Shown here piece by piece: positions 29,592 to 37,142 of a stretch of 41,542 bases of DNA (positions within the stretch are counted from its first letter, which is position 1; every line of letters starts with the position of its first letter). A program made the translations under genes and the position numbers. The notes under the pieces are model-generated. The model was not told where the DNA came from and ran no database searches. It saw only the letters and a list, made by a program, of their open reading frames with translations. This stretch comes from a virus, in IMG/VR virus record IMGVR_UViG_3300044736_000014, positions 1 through 41,542 of that record; one strand, 5' to 3'.

Positions 29592-30883
29592 GCTCGTATG
29601 TGATCCGTGGCGACGCCCGGCGGATCCCGCTGGCGGACGAGTCTGTGGACCTCATCATCGAGTCTGGTCCCTACTGGGGTTTGCGCTCGTACCGCGACGG
29701 CGGGAGCCACTACGACGGGCAGATGGGCAGCGAGCCTCACCCGCAGCTCTGGCTCGAGAACTACTGGGCGCACATGAAGGAGAACTGGAGGGTCCTAAAA
29801 CCCACGGGGTCCTGCTGGATCAACCTCGGCGACAAGAGGGCCGGGAGCGGGGGCCACAACAATTGGCACACAGCCCCCATCGAAGGCGGCAAACGAAGGC
29901 TGCGGGAACGGGCGGCCGAACAGAACTCGGGGCCGCTCTGTAGGACGCGCAATGCACCGGATCGGTACGAGCAGGCGGCGTTCGGGCGGCCGAAGTCGAA
30001 GATGCTGCTGCCCCATCGGTTCGCCATCGGGTGCGAGGATGGGCTTGCGGACCCGGATGGCATCGGCTGGATTGTGCGGCAGGACCAGGTCATCGCCAAG
30101 CTGAACGGGCTGCCCGAGAGCGTGACCGACCGGACCCGGGACTCACACGAGATGTTCTTCCACATGGTCAAGCAGGAGCGGTACTTCAGCGCCACGGATG
30201 AAATCCGGGAGCGGTACACCGAGGGCACAGCAGAGCGGTACGCGACCGGCTACGGCGTCGGAAGCTACGAGGGTGCGCAGATCGGCAAGGGCTACACCAA
30301 CGGTGGCGGGGGACCTTCCGCGGTCAACCCCCTGGGGAAGTTGCCGGGATCGGTGTGGTCGGTGGCGTCCGAGCCGTTCATCGTGCCACCGGACATCAAG
30401 GCCCGCTACGACCTGCCCGATCACTTCGCTGCGTTCGTGGGCGGCACGGAGCTGGTGCGGCGGATCATGCTGGGCTGGAGCCCCCATGCGATCTGCCTGA
30501 CCTGCGGCGAGGGCCGTCGGCCGGTGGTGGAGCGGTCGCCGATGGAAGTACGGGCCTCTGCCCGACGTCTCGCGGCACAGACGAACGGAGAAGCAAGCCG
30601 TACAGCTGTCGGCGGCACGATGACCAAGGCGCACGAGGCCACCATCCTCGGCTACTCGTGCGCCTGCGGGGTGGACCCGGATGAGCCGTCGCGCCCGGCG
30701 GTGGTGCTGGACCCGTTCGTCGGCAGCGGCACAACGCTGCTCGTAGCGAACGCTCTGGGGCGTACGGGGATCGGGCTGGACCTTTCGGCCGACTACACGC
30801 GTCTCGCGGCCTGGCGGGCCTCACAGCGGTCGGAGAAGGTTGTCAGCAGGACGTGGGCCGAGCGGCAAGGTTCGTTGCTGTGA
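29588..30883 (+). CDS. DNA methyltransferase (N4/N6, beta-type order)
   Basis: A 431-residue enzyme adds a methyl group to an amino nitrogen of A or C from S-adenosylmethionine. The catalytic loop motif IV comes first, near residues 24-29, as SGPYWGLRSY instead of the usual (D/N/S)PPY; the second residue is Gly. The cofactor motif I (DPFVGSGTTLL, about 374-384) is near the C-terminus, followed by GIGLDLSADYTRLA. The order IV-target-I is the beta class. The middle 200 residues (target recognition) include a Cys pair (CLTCGE, CACGV) like a zinc knuckle. It would protect phage DNA or compete with host restriction. Confidence 0.88.
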   Translation: MSSYVIRGDARRIPLADESVDLIIESGPYWGLRSYRDGGSHYDGQMGSEPHPQLWLENYWAHMKENWRVLKPTGSCWINLGDKRAGSGGHNNWHTAPIEGGKRRLRERAAEQNSGPLCRTRNAPDRYEQAAFGRPKSKMLLPHRFAIGCEDGLADPDGIGWIVRQDQVIAKLNGLPESVTDRTRDSHEMFFHMVKQERYFSATDEIRERYTEGTAERYATGYGVGSYEGAQIGKGYTNGGGGPSAVNPLGKLPGSVWSVASEPFIVPPDIKARYDLPDHFAAFVGGTELVRRIMLGWSPHAICLTCGEGRRPVVERSPMEVRASARRLAAQTNGEASRTAVGGTMTKAHEATILGYSCACGVDPDEPSRPAVVLDPFVGSGTTLLVANALGRTGIGLDLSADYTRLAAWRASQRSEKVVSRTWAERQGSLL

Positions 30884-30904
30884 CTCCAGGACCCGTCCTG
30901 GAGT
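30883..30904 (+). terminator. rho-independent-type hairpin after the methylase
   Basis: CTCCAGGA (30884-30891) and TCCTGGAG (30896-30903) form an 8-bp stem, extended by A-T, with a CCCG loop. TTTGGG follows. It overlaps the methylase stop codon and lies just upstream of a -10-like box. Confidence 0.65.
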
Positions 30905-30934
30905 TTGGGAGCACGGTGTCTTAGATGCTAAGAT
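30905..30934 (+). promoter_or_regulatory. promoter-like TTGGGA-18-TAAGAT
   Basis: TTGGGA (30905-30910), 18-bp spacer, TAAGAT (30929-30934). The same -10 hexamer and spacer length occur in the leftward promoter at 39972-40001. Transcription would start around 30940, just before the hairpin leader. Confidence 0.45.
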
Positions 30935-30942
30935 GCCGGGGC

Positions 30943-30988
30943 AAAAGAAAAGACCCGACAGTGGTTCGACGCACCGCCGGGTCTGAGG
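30943..30988 (+). promoter_or_regulatory. A-rich/hairpin leader element
   Basis: AAAAGAAAAGACCCG precedes a hairpin: AGACCCG (30951-30957) with CGGGTCT (30978-30984), and inside it GTGGT with ACCGC. The layout -10 box, AAAAGAAA, GGACCC-type hairpin, GAGG also occurs in the 126-bp repeat (33273-33398). On the minus strand the hairpin is followed by T-rich TTTTCTTTT, so a terminator reading is also possible. Confidence 0.5.
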
Positions 30989-31021
30989 CCAAGCCGCATC
31001 CAGAGCGATTGGAGGCAGCCG

Positions 31022-31075
31022 ATGTTCCATCGTAACCGACACAGCCCCCTGTGGTCACATCCAGGGGTGGCCTGA
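31022..31075 (+). CDS. 17-codon leader peptide
   Basis: GGAGG at 31011-31015 is 6 nt before ATG 31022. The frame (MFHRNRHSPLWSHPGVA) ends in TGA at 31073-31075, sharing one base with ATG 31075 of the replication gene (TGATG). The next gene lacks a good ribosome binding site, so it is probably translated by coupling. A CCCCTG/CAGGGG inverted repeat overlaps the leader and could hide the start. Confidence 0.5.
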   Translation: MFHRNRHSPLWSHPGVA

Positions 31076-31773
31076 TGGTCTGGGTCAGGGTCGACGACGA
31101 TTTCCCTCAGCACCCGAAGGCTCGCAAGGCTGGGCCTGTCGGCATGGCGCTCTGGCTCGCCGGCCTGTGCTACTCCAGCCATTACCTCACCGATGGCCTA
31201 GTGCCCGTCGAAGTCCTCTCCGGGCTCCTGCCGCTGGAGAAGAAGGAACTGACCCGGACGGTGGACAAGCTCGTCTTCTCGGGCCTCTGGTCCGTTGCCG
31301 AGGGCGGCTACGAGATCCACGACTACCTCGATTACCAGTCGTCGCGTACGGAGGTGCTGACCGAAAGAGAGAGGGTACGGAAATGGCGAGAGAACAAAAA
31401 GCGTACGCGTACGGAACCCGTTCGAAACGACGACGCTCCAGGCGCCGTACAACGTCCGACTCCGACTCCTATACCAAGTACCAAGAACAAAAGCCCCTCC
31501 GGGGGCAGATCGGCTTCGCCTCCTGACCCTGAGATGCCCAGTGGATTTGTCGGATTCTACGTGGACGAGTGCAAGTCCCGAGGCTACGAGCCGGTGCGTC
31601 AGTGGCGGGACCAGATCGGCAACCAGTCGAAGCGCATCGCTGCGGAGAAGCCCTCCGAGATCATCCGCAGCGCCATCCGGATCATGGCCGACGAGCGCAA
31701 AGCGCCCGGCATCTTGGCTCACGTCATCGCCGACATCGAGGCAGGGAGGAACGGCAATGGTCAGAGCGCGTGA
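31075..31773 (+). CDS. replication initiator-like protein (replisome organiser/DnaD-type)
   Basis: A 232-residue protein. Residues 1-100 have the winged-helix pattern of phage replication initiators: VWVRVDDDFPQHPKARKAGPVG then ALWLAGLCYSSHYLTDGLVP and LSGLLPLEKKELTRTVDKL. A charged, Arg/Lys-rich linker with Pro follows (KWRENKKRTRTEP), then a DnaB-loader-like helical end (EIIRSAIRIMADERKAPGI). It probably binds origin DNA and recruits host helicase, replacing a phage helicase. The start relies on the coupled leader peptide; GTG 31051 is an alternative. Confidence 0.65.
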   Translation: MVWVRVDDDFPQHPKARKAGPVGMALWLAGLCYSSHYLTDGLVPVEVLSGLLPLEKKELTRTVDKLVFSGLWSVAEGGYEIHDYLDYQSSRTEVLTERERVRKWRENKKRTRTEPVRNDDAPGAVQRPTPTPIPSTKNKSPSGGRSASPPDPEMPSGFVGFYVDECKSRGYEPVRQWRDQIGNQSKRIAAEKPSEIIRSAIRIMADERKAPGILAHVIADIEAGRNGNGQSA

Positions 31774-32239
31774 CGAGGAGATCCACGGCCGGCGTGAAGC
31801 GGAGTCGGCGCGGGGGGCGGCGTTCGACTGCGAGTTCTGCGTGCGGCCCGACGACGAGCGGTACCGGGGGCCGAAGGTGGACGAGGACGGCGAGGACCTG
31901 GCCCCGTGGGAGGTGCTGGAGTTCTACAACCAACGCCGCTACGAGCATCTCCAGACCTTCCTGACGACCAAGGAGCTCCGTGTGCACCTCGAGGACCGGG
32001 CTCACTGGTGGACGCAGGGCAAGGGCCGTGAGGCGCTGGACACGGCATTGCAGACGGTCGACAGCACCGTGGAGATGCTGGAGCGGCGCCGGGATGCGAA
32101 AGTTGCCGACGAACGTGAGGGCAGACGCGTCGCCCGGGAAGCTGCGAAAGCCCTCAAGCCGGCGACGGACTTTGCGGAACCCGCGGACGAGCTGGCCGAA
32201 GTCGAACGTGTCCGAGCGTGGGCCGAAGCCGATGCGTAA
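31757..32239 (+). CDS. acidic helical protein with CxxC pair
   Basis: A 160-residue protein with GGGAGGA about 8 nt before ATG 31757, overlapping the previous gene by 17 bp. Highly charged and helical (WEVLEFYNQRRYEHLQTFLTTKEL; EMLERRRDAKVADEREGRRVARE). A CEFC pair near residue 25. It could be a replication accessory or helicase-loading partner; not recognised. Confidence 0.55.
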   Translation: MVRARDEEIHGRREAESARGAAFDCEFCVRPDDERYRGPKVDEDGEDLAPWEVLEFYNQRRYEHLQTFLTTKELRVHLEDRAHWWTQGKGREALDTALQTVDSTVEMLERRRDAKVADEREGRRVAREAAKALKPATDFAEPADELAEVERVRAWAEADA

Positions 32240-32939
32240 GCGCAAACTGGTCGATGGCTTCTGCGGGGCCGGTGGGGCTACCAAGGGATACCAGCGTGCG
32301 GGGTTCTACGTCGTCGGAGTGGACATCAAGCCTCAGCCGCACTACTGCGGCGACGAGTTCATTCAGGCCGACTTCATGACGTTCCCCTTGGACGGTTTCG
32401 ACGCCGTTCACGCCAGCCCCCCGTGTCAGCGGTTCACGGCTCTGTCGGCGATGTGGAACTCGAAGGAGCACCCCGACCTGCTGACTCCGACGCGGGAAAG
32501 ACTACGAGCCTGGGGCGGCCTGTATGTGATCGAGAACGTCGAAGGCGCACCCATGCCGGAAGCATTCACGCTCTGCGGTTCGGTCTTCGGGCTCGGTTCG
32601 GGGGATGCGGAGCTACGTCGGCATCGCCAGTTTGAGACGAACCTCGGGCTGATCCTGGTGCCGCCCTGTTGGCACAATCAGCGGGCAGCCACGGTAGGTG
32701 TCTACGGCAGCACCGGCGGATCGTCCAACAGGGCGAAGTCCAGAGTGATCGGCGTCTACGGCGGCCACGGTAGGGATCGCCGTAGACGCTTCAACACTCA
32801 GGGATTCAGCACGGAGGAGCGCCGAGAGGCGATGGGCATCGACTGGATGACGGGAGAAGAACTGTCCCAGGCAATCCCACCCGCCTACACGGAGTTCATC
32901 GGTGCCCAGTTGCTCGCCGCGCTGGAGTCAGCCGCATGA
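32232..32939 (+). CDS. DNA cytosine-5 methyltransferase
   Basis: This 235-residue enzyme transfers methyl to C5 of cytosine. Motif I is DGFCGAGGATKGYQ (residues about 8-21), motif IV with catalytic Cys is SPPCQRF (about 62-68), motif VI ENV (about 100), motif VIII RHRQFETN, and the final motif X AYTEFIGAQLL. All motifs are present in the normal order, but the target recognition region is only about 60 residues, much shorter than usual. The start at ATG 32232 overlaps the upstream gene by 8 bp. Confidence 0.88.
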   Translation: MRKRKLVDGFCGAGGATKGYQRAGFYVVGVDIKPQPHYCGDEFIQADFMTFPLDGFDAVHASPPCQRFTALSAMWNSKEHPDLLTPTRERLRAWGGLYVIENVEGAPMPEAFTLCGSVFGLGSGDAELRRHRQFETNLGLILVPPCWHNQRAATVGVYGSTGGSSNRAKSRVIGVYGGHGRDRRRRFNTQGFSTEERREAMGIDWMTGEELSQAIPPAYTEFIGAQLLAALESAA

Positions 32940-33314
32940 GAGACCTGAGCTGGCTCGACCGTATCGCCTGCGCCGGCATGGACCGACATCTTCTTCCCCG
33001 AGCGCGGCGAGCGGGCCGAGGCCGCAAAGGTCGTGTGCCGCACCTGCCCGTGGGTCCGCCATGTCCCGGAGGTAGGTGAGACGTGTCTTGTGTATGCCAT
33101 GCCGTTCTGGGCCGGTGAACTTACGTTCTACACGATGCTGCGAAGTGCGGGCACGGCTTGCCTCGGTGATTGGAACGACCGGCAGACCGACGTGGGCGCC
33201 GTTCTCGGCATGACCCTGCAAGCCCTCATCGCCGAACTGTGCAAACCCACTTCCACGCACCACCGCGAAGGCGTAACATCTAGCCCAGAAAAGAAAGGAC
33301 CCCGGGGGCTCTGA
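32936..33314 (+). CDS. WhiB-like regulator, frame changed (+1)
   Basis: From ATG 32936 (ATGA with the methylase) the frame reads RIACAGMD and then loses sense, stopping at 33074. One base ahead, the frame reads DIFFPERGERAEAAKVVCRTCPW, typical of WhiB after the first Cys (AC-x-G-M-D), and continues to 33314. The +1 frame has no start before CRTC except GTG 33030, so a shift around 32981-32987 is needed. After CRTCP, the fourth Cys is 12 residues further than usual and the GVWGG turn is absent. WhiB proteins are iron-sulfur transcription regulators. The gene looks damaged or programmed; the last 40 bp run into the repeat. Confidence 0.5.
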
Positions 33315-33398
33315 CACCCCCGAGGCACTTTCGCCCGACCCGTATAGGAGGCCAGGCATGCCAGAGCGTACCGAGTCGCAGCATTCCGAAGCAAGCCC
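33273..33398 (+). repeat. 126-bp inverted repeat, left copy
   Basis: Every base matches the reverse complement of 41417-41542. From left to right it holds TAACAT (-10-like), AAAAGAAAGG, a hairpin CGGGGG/CCCCCG (33303-33308 with 33317-33322), TAGGAGG, the ATG at 33358 and 14 codons. The right side of identity ends at 33398. The left side cannot be bounded because the other copy meets the window end. Confidence 0.95.
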
Positions 33399-33690
33399 GC
33401 AGCACACGCCCGGCCCTTGGCGCGTGGTAAGCAGCGTGTACGTCGATGATGTGTACGGGCCGGATGGCGACATGCTCGCCAGTGTCCTCTCGCCTGCTGA
33501 TCCAGACGTGACGGCGCACATGAACGCGGGGATCATCGGCGCGGCCCCCGACCTGCTGGCGGCGCTCAAGTCGCTGCTGGCCTGCGTGGATGCGACTGAG
33601 GACGAGCGCTGGCCGATCATCCGCATCACTCGCCCGATGGTGGAGATTCTGGACGGGCTGGTCGCCAAAGCCGAAGGGCGGCAGCCGTGA
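33358..33690 (+). CDS. HTPGPW-type hypothetical phage protein
   Basis: This 110-residue protein is read from ATG after TAGGAGG. Its first 14 residues (MPERTESQHSEASP) come from the repeat; from residue 16 it shows HTPGPWRVV, VYGPDGDMLASVL, and AGIIGAAPDLLAALKSLL, a pattern found in many phage proteins of unknown role. Its stop overlaps the next GTG. It is the first gene downstream of the leader and probably transcribed with the FtsK-like gene. Confidence 0.7.
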   Translation: MPERTESQHSEASPQHTPGPWRVVSSVYVDDVYGPDGDMLASVLSPADPDVTAHMNAGIIGAAPDLLAALKSLLACVDATEDERWPIIRITRPMVEILDGLVAKAEGRQP

Positions 33691-34169
33691 CGCCCACCGC
33701 AAGCTCAACCTGCAGCCTGCAGGACCCGAAGCGCCCCGCGTGGCAGCCGCTCGCACTCTGCACTGGCTGCCACGCTGAGCAGAACAGCGCAACTCGCTCC
33801 GACGGGCTCGGCTACTACTGCGGCAAACGCAAAGACGGCCTGATCGGTGAGAACGGCGCCGAGTCGCGGCGCAACCCCCGGAAAGTGACCCTCTACGACT
33901 CCAAGCCCGTCGGCTACTCCCGCGCCATCCCCGGCGGCATGAAGTCCGCGGGCCGCCCCGAGAAGTATCCGTACAGCCAGTGGTTCGACGACCAGCCCCA
34001 CACGCTGACGGCAGGCGTGGACTTCGGCCACGACACCATGACGGCGCACGGCATCCAGGCGTTCCGCAAGGTCGTCATCGACGCCGCCTTGAAGCGCCGC
34101 TACGACGTGACCGTCTCCGCGCTGGGCAGCATCGTCACTCTCACCCCGAGAACGCAGGCCGTGGCATGA
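33687..34169 (+). CDS. hypothetical protein with CxxC
   Basis: 160 residues, GTG start overlapping the previous gene. ALCTGCHAEQ is a possible single knuckle; YYCGKRK gives one further Cys. The rest is mixed, with KVTLYDSKPVGYSRAIPGG and a beta-rich end (YDVTVSALGSIVTLTP). No known family. Confidence 0.5.
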   Translation: MTPTASSTCSLQDPKRPAWQPLALCTGCHAEQNSATRSDGLGYYCGKRKDGLIGENGAESRRNPRKVTLYDSKPVGYSRAIPGGMKSAGRPEKYPYSQWFDDQPHTLTAGVDFGHDTMTAHGIQAFRKVVIDAALKRRYDVTVSALGSIVTLTPRTQAVA

Positions 34170-34666
34170 GCATCCCGGGTTTCGCGGACATGGCAGCACG
34201 CATCGACCGGCTCGCCGCGGAGCATGAGGTCGCCGTGACGTGGTGTGATTCGGGTAGCAAGGCGTACACCGATCAGCGCCGTATTGCCATCCGGCCGGTA
34301 CGCACTGAGGTGACCTACGCTGTCGCCCTGCACGAGTTGGGCCACATTCTCGCCGAGGGCGGGCAGGGGCTCTTCTGGATGGACCTGGACGCCGAGAGTT
34401 GCGCTTGGGAATGGGCGCTCCGCAATGCTGGCACCGTCGGCCCGAGATTCCGTGCGACAGTCAAGAGGGGCCTTCAGAGCCACTACAACTGGGCGCTGCG
34501 GGAGCGGAACTGCACCCCTCGGACCCTCAGTTTCCAGACCTACTTGGCTGCCAAGAACAGCGCGCCGTCACTCCCGCCGAGTGACAACCGCTTTTGGCCC
34601 CTCCTGCGAAACGGCTGCCTCTGTCCTGAGGCTCACGAAGAATTCTGCCACCTGGACGACGAATGA
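34166..34666 (+). CDS. zinc metalloprotease-like protein (HExxH)
   Basis: This 166-residue protein has HELGH near residues 56-60 in AVALHELGHILAEGG, and, about 16 residues further, a downstream Glu in AESCAWEWAL. This is the ImmA/IrrE-like gluzincin layout, where two His and one Glu bind zinc. ImmA-type proteases cut phage or mobile-element repressors; others have unrelated roles. It is coupled to the neighbours by ATGA overlaps. The C-terminal third is basic and not recognised. Confidence 0.7.
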   Translation: MSIPGFADMAARIDRLAAEHEVAVTWCDSGSKAYTDQRRIAIRPVRTEVTYAVALHELGHILAEGGQGLFWMDLDAESCAWEWALRNAGTVGPRFRATVKRGLQSHYNWALRERNCTPRTLSFQTYLAAKNSAPSLPPSDNRFWPLLRNGCLCPEAHEEFCHLDDE

Positions 34667-36438
34667 CCCCCACCCCGCCCCCCGTGCCGCTGGAGCGAGC
34701 CCACGAGCTCAACACGTTCCTCGACGGGATCGGCCGCAGCGTGGGCGAGTTCCTGAGCCGACCGCACATGGTCAGCGTGAGCAGCGTGCACGTCCACATC
34801 GCCCCGCACCTGGCACTCGCCGCGTTCCCCATCGCCGGGGCCGCTCTCGCCCTGCCGGCCGGCCTGTGGGCGAAGCGCCATGCCGACGACTTGGCGATGC
34901 GCCTCGGTGGCCTCGACCCTCGGGTGCGCTCGGAAATGATCCGCTGGAACCGCATGACGGAAAAGGTGTTCCCGGAAAAGCCGGGCTTCATGGCCGAGGC
35001 CCCCATCATTCAGAAGGCTATCGGCGGCCGCAGCACGAAATCCGGCGTGACCCTGCTGATCCACTTCGCCAACCGGGGCAACCCCGAGGGCCTGGCGAAC
35101 GAGAAGGTGCTGGCCGGCGTGGCATCTCATCTGGGTTGCCCGGTGGAGATCGAACGCATCTACCTCAAGCCGCATCGTGCCCTCGCCCGCCTCCAGCGCC
35201 GTGACACGCTCGCCAAGCCCACTCCCTGGCCGTGGCTCAACCGGGAGACGACGGACTTCCTCGGTCCCATCCCCGTGGCTGTGGACCTGAACGGAAAGAC
35301 GCTCACCGTGGATCTGCGGGAGAAGAACGCGCTGGTAGGTGGCGAGCCCGGCGGTGGCAAGTCCGTGACCCTGCATGAGTACATCGCCGCCGCGGCCCTC
35401 GACATCCGGGTCCGCATCCACGTCTTCGCCGGCAAGCAGGGAGCCGACTTCCGGGTGTGGGAGCCCATCTGTGACACGTTCGTCACCGACGACGAGGACG
35501 ACGCCGACAAGCTGATTCCGGCCCTGGCGAAGATCAAGGCCCGCATGGACCGCACTTACAAGTCCTTCCCGCTCGGCGTCCACGCGATCAACTGGGACAC
35601 GGCGCAGCGTGTCGACCTTGTGGTGATCGACGAGCCCGGCGCCTTCCCCCCGGCCCTGTGGAAAGCCGAGCTCGCCTTCAACGCCCGGGGCCGGGCTGCC
35701 GGGGTCATGTCAGTCCTCGCCACGCAGCGCCCCTCGAGCAAGATCATGGACACCGACCTGCGGGCGCTGTACCAGATCCGCCACGGCCACCGCCTCGAGG
35801 ACGCCGGGATGCTGATGACCCTCGGCGACAACTACCGGGGCTACAGCGCCAAGGCGTTCGGCCCGGACCGGGCGGGCGAGTGCTGGCTGGTCCCGAACGA
35901 CCGCACACCGGTCCACTGCCGCTCGTTCTTCCTGACCGATAGGGACCTATCTACCCTTGCGGAGCGGGCCAGGGTGCTCCGGGCTATCGATGCCGCCCCT
36001 ACTGGTTCGGTCCCTGACAATACCGCCAACAACGGTCCCCAGAACGCGGAGGACATCCCCCCCGCCGCCGTTGCTCCCAAATTGGAACTTATCTCCAGCA
36101 CGGCCCCCAAGGTTGAGACTCCGGCGGTGAGGCTGACTGGTACCGAAGCGGCTCAGAAGCTCAGGGACCTGCTGGAAGCCATTGCCGAGCTCGGCCCCGA
36201 AGTCACCGGCCCGGCCCTCCGCACTGCCCTGCAGGTGGGCTCCGACGTGATCTCAGTCCGCGGACGGAAGTTGTTGGACGCGGGCTACGTCCAGAATGCC
36301 CGCAAAGCCCCCCAGGATGCCCCCAGCGGCGGAAGCCGGGATCCGCTGGTGTGGTCGATCACCGATCCCGGCAGAGAGGCGCTGAAGGCATCACGCAACG
36401 ATCCGGTTGCACAACCGAGAGAGGCAGGTGCACAGTGA
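34663..36438 (+). CDS. FtsK/TraB-like DNA translocase
   Basis: This 591-residue ATPase has a hydrophobic N-terminal segment near residues 50-70 (HLALAAFPIAGAALALPAGLWA), Walker A GGEPGGGKSV (about 226-235), Walker B VVIDEPG (about 320), and a sensor-like LATQRPSS. The central RecA-like domain pattern (RIHVFAGKQGADFRVW) is like FtsK and the TraB/TraSA transfer ATPases. The C-terminal 100 residues end in a winged-helix-like domain. Such proteins move double-stranded DNA, in plasmid transfer or chromosome segregation. Start at ATG 34663 overlaps the protease gene. Confidence 0.8.
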   Translation: MTPTPPPVPLERAHELNTFLDGIGRSVGEFLSRPHMVSVSSVHVHIAPHLALAAFPIAGAALALPAGLWAKRHADDLAMRLGGLDPRVRSEMIRWNRMTEKVFPEKPGFMAEAPIIQKAIGGRSTKSGVTLLIHFANRGNPEGLANEKVLAGVASHLGCPVEIERIYLKPHRALARLQRRDTLAKPTPWPWLNRETTDFLGPIPVAVDLNGKTLTVDLREKNALVGGEPGGGKSVTLHEYIAAAALDIRVRIHVFAGKQGADFRVWEPICDTFVTDDEDDADKLIPALAKIKARMDRTYKSFPLGVHAINWDTAQRVDLVVIDEPGAFPPALWKAELAFNARGRAAGVMSVLATQRPSSKIMDTDLRALYQIRHGHRLEDAGMLMTLGDNYRGYSAKAFGPDRAGECWLVPNDRTPVHCRSFFLTDRDLSTLAERARVLRAIDAAPTGSVPDNTANNGPQNAEDIPPAAVAPKLELISSTAPKVETPAVRLTGTEAAQKLRDLLEAIAELGPEVTGPALRTALQVGSDVISVRGRKLLDAGYVQNARKAPQDAPSGGSRDPLVWSITDPGREALKASRNDPVAQPREAGAQ

Positions 36439-36581
36439 ACAGGACCGCAGAGGACGAGCAGGCCAGCGACGACCAGGTGTCGACAGCCCTCTGGCTCGAG
36501 AACAGCCACGCTGGTTGGACCCGGGAGGACACCATCGCCGAGCGGTGCGACGAAGCCGCGAGGCTACGGAAAGAGAGTTGA
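36435..36581 (+). CDS. 48-residue acidic protein
   Basis: GTG start overlapping the translocase stop, with GAGAGGCAGG about 7-15 nt upstream. Acidic and helical (ENSHAGWTREDTIAERCDEA). No motif; probably translated with the translocase. Confidence 0.45.
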   Translation: MNRTAEDEQASDDQVSTALWLENSHAGWTREDTIAERCDEAARLRKES

Positions 36582-36582
36582 C

Positions 36583-36846
36583 ATGGGCCTCATTGACGAA
36601 GCAGCGATGGCCAGCTGGACGGCCTGGCATCTCGACAAGCTCGCCATCCATGGGGCCTCCAAGGCGTACCAGCTGGCCCAGGAACTGGCCGCGTGGGCAC
36701 GGCTCCAGCCCGACCACTACCCCAAGCACTGGGGGGCCTCCAGCGGCGGCTACGACGAGGACGGCGAGGAAATCTGCCAGGGCTACATCATGTACGACGA
36801 CTACGGAATCGAGGCCGGCGCCGAACCTCTCGGGCTGCCGGAATGA
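36583..36846 (+). CDS. small hypothetical protein
   Basis: This 87-residue protein begins at ATG 36583, one base after the previous stop. It has many Trp, Tyr and Asp (ASWTAWHLDKLAIHGASKAY; YDEDGEEICQGYIMYDDYG). No known motif. Its stop overlaps the next ATG. Confidence 0.5.
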   Translation: MGLIDEAAMASWTAWHLDKLAIHGASKAYQLAQELAAWARLQPDHYPKHWGASSGGYDEDGEEICQGYIMYDDYGIEAGAEPLGLPE

Positions 36847-37142
36847 GCGAAAGGACACCAGACGTGAACGACCCCGAACTGAACGCCATGCAGGCCATCG
36901 CCGAGGCTGTGCTTTCCCTGAACCCAGCCGACCAGAAGCGCATCGCCCGCTGGTCCATGCCCACCACCACCGTCGAGGTGAGGGCCCAGGGAGCCGTCCT
37001 GGCGGCCCTCGAGCCCTTGAGCGAGCCCCAGCGCCAGCGTGTGATCCGCTGGACCGTGAGCCGCTTCACCGGCCCCGTCGGCACCAAGGCCGGCCGTCCC
37101 AAGAAGGCCCAGGACCACGTCCGGAGCGCTGATGCCGCATGA
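36843..37142 (+). CDS. small protein with AT-hook-like end
   Basis: A 99-residue helical protein from ATG 36843. The body repeats a two-part helical pattern (AIAEAVLSLNPADQKRIARWS, then VLAALEPLSEPQRQRVIRWT). The C-terminus (KAGRPKKAQ) contains GRP between basic residues, an AT-hook-like DNA-binding tail. It is probably a DNA-binding early protein. Confidence 0.55.
   Translation: MSERTPDVNDPELNAMQAIAEAVLSLNPADQKRIARWSMPTTTVEVRAQGAVLAALEPLSEPQRQRVIRWTVSRFTGPVGTKAGRPKKAQDHVRSADAA

Noticed and set aside
30950-31000. tRNA suggested by GTGGTTCGAC near 30961
   Set aside because: The surrounding bases form a simple hairpin, not a cloverleaf; no D-arm or anticodon arm.
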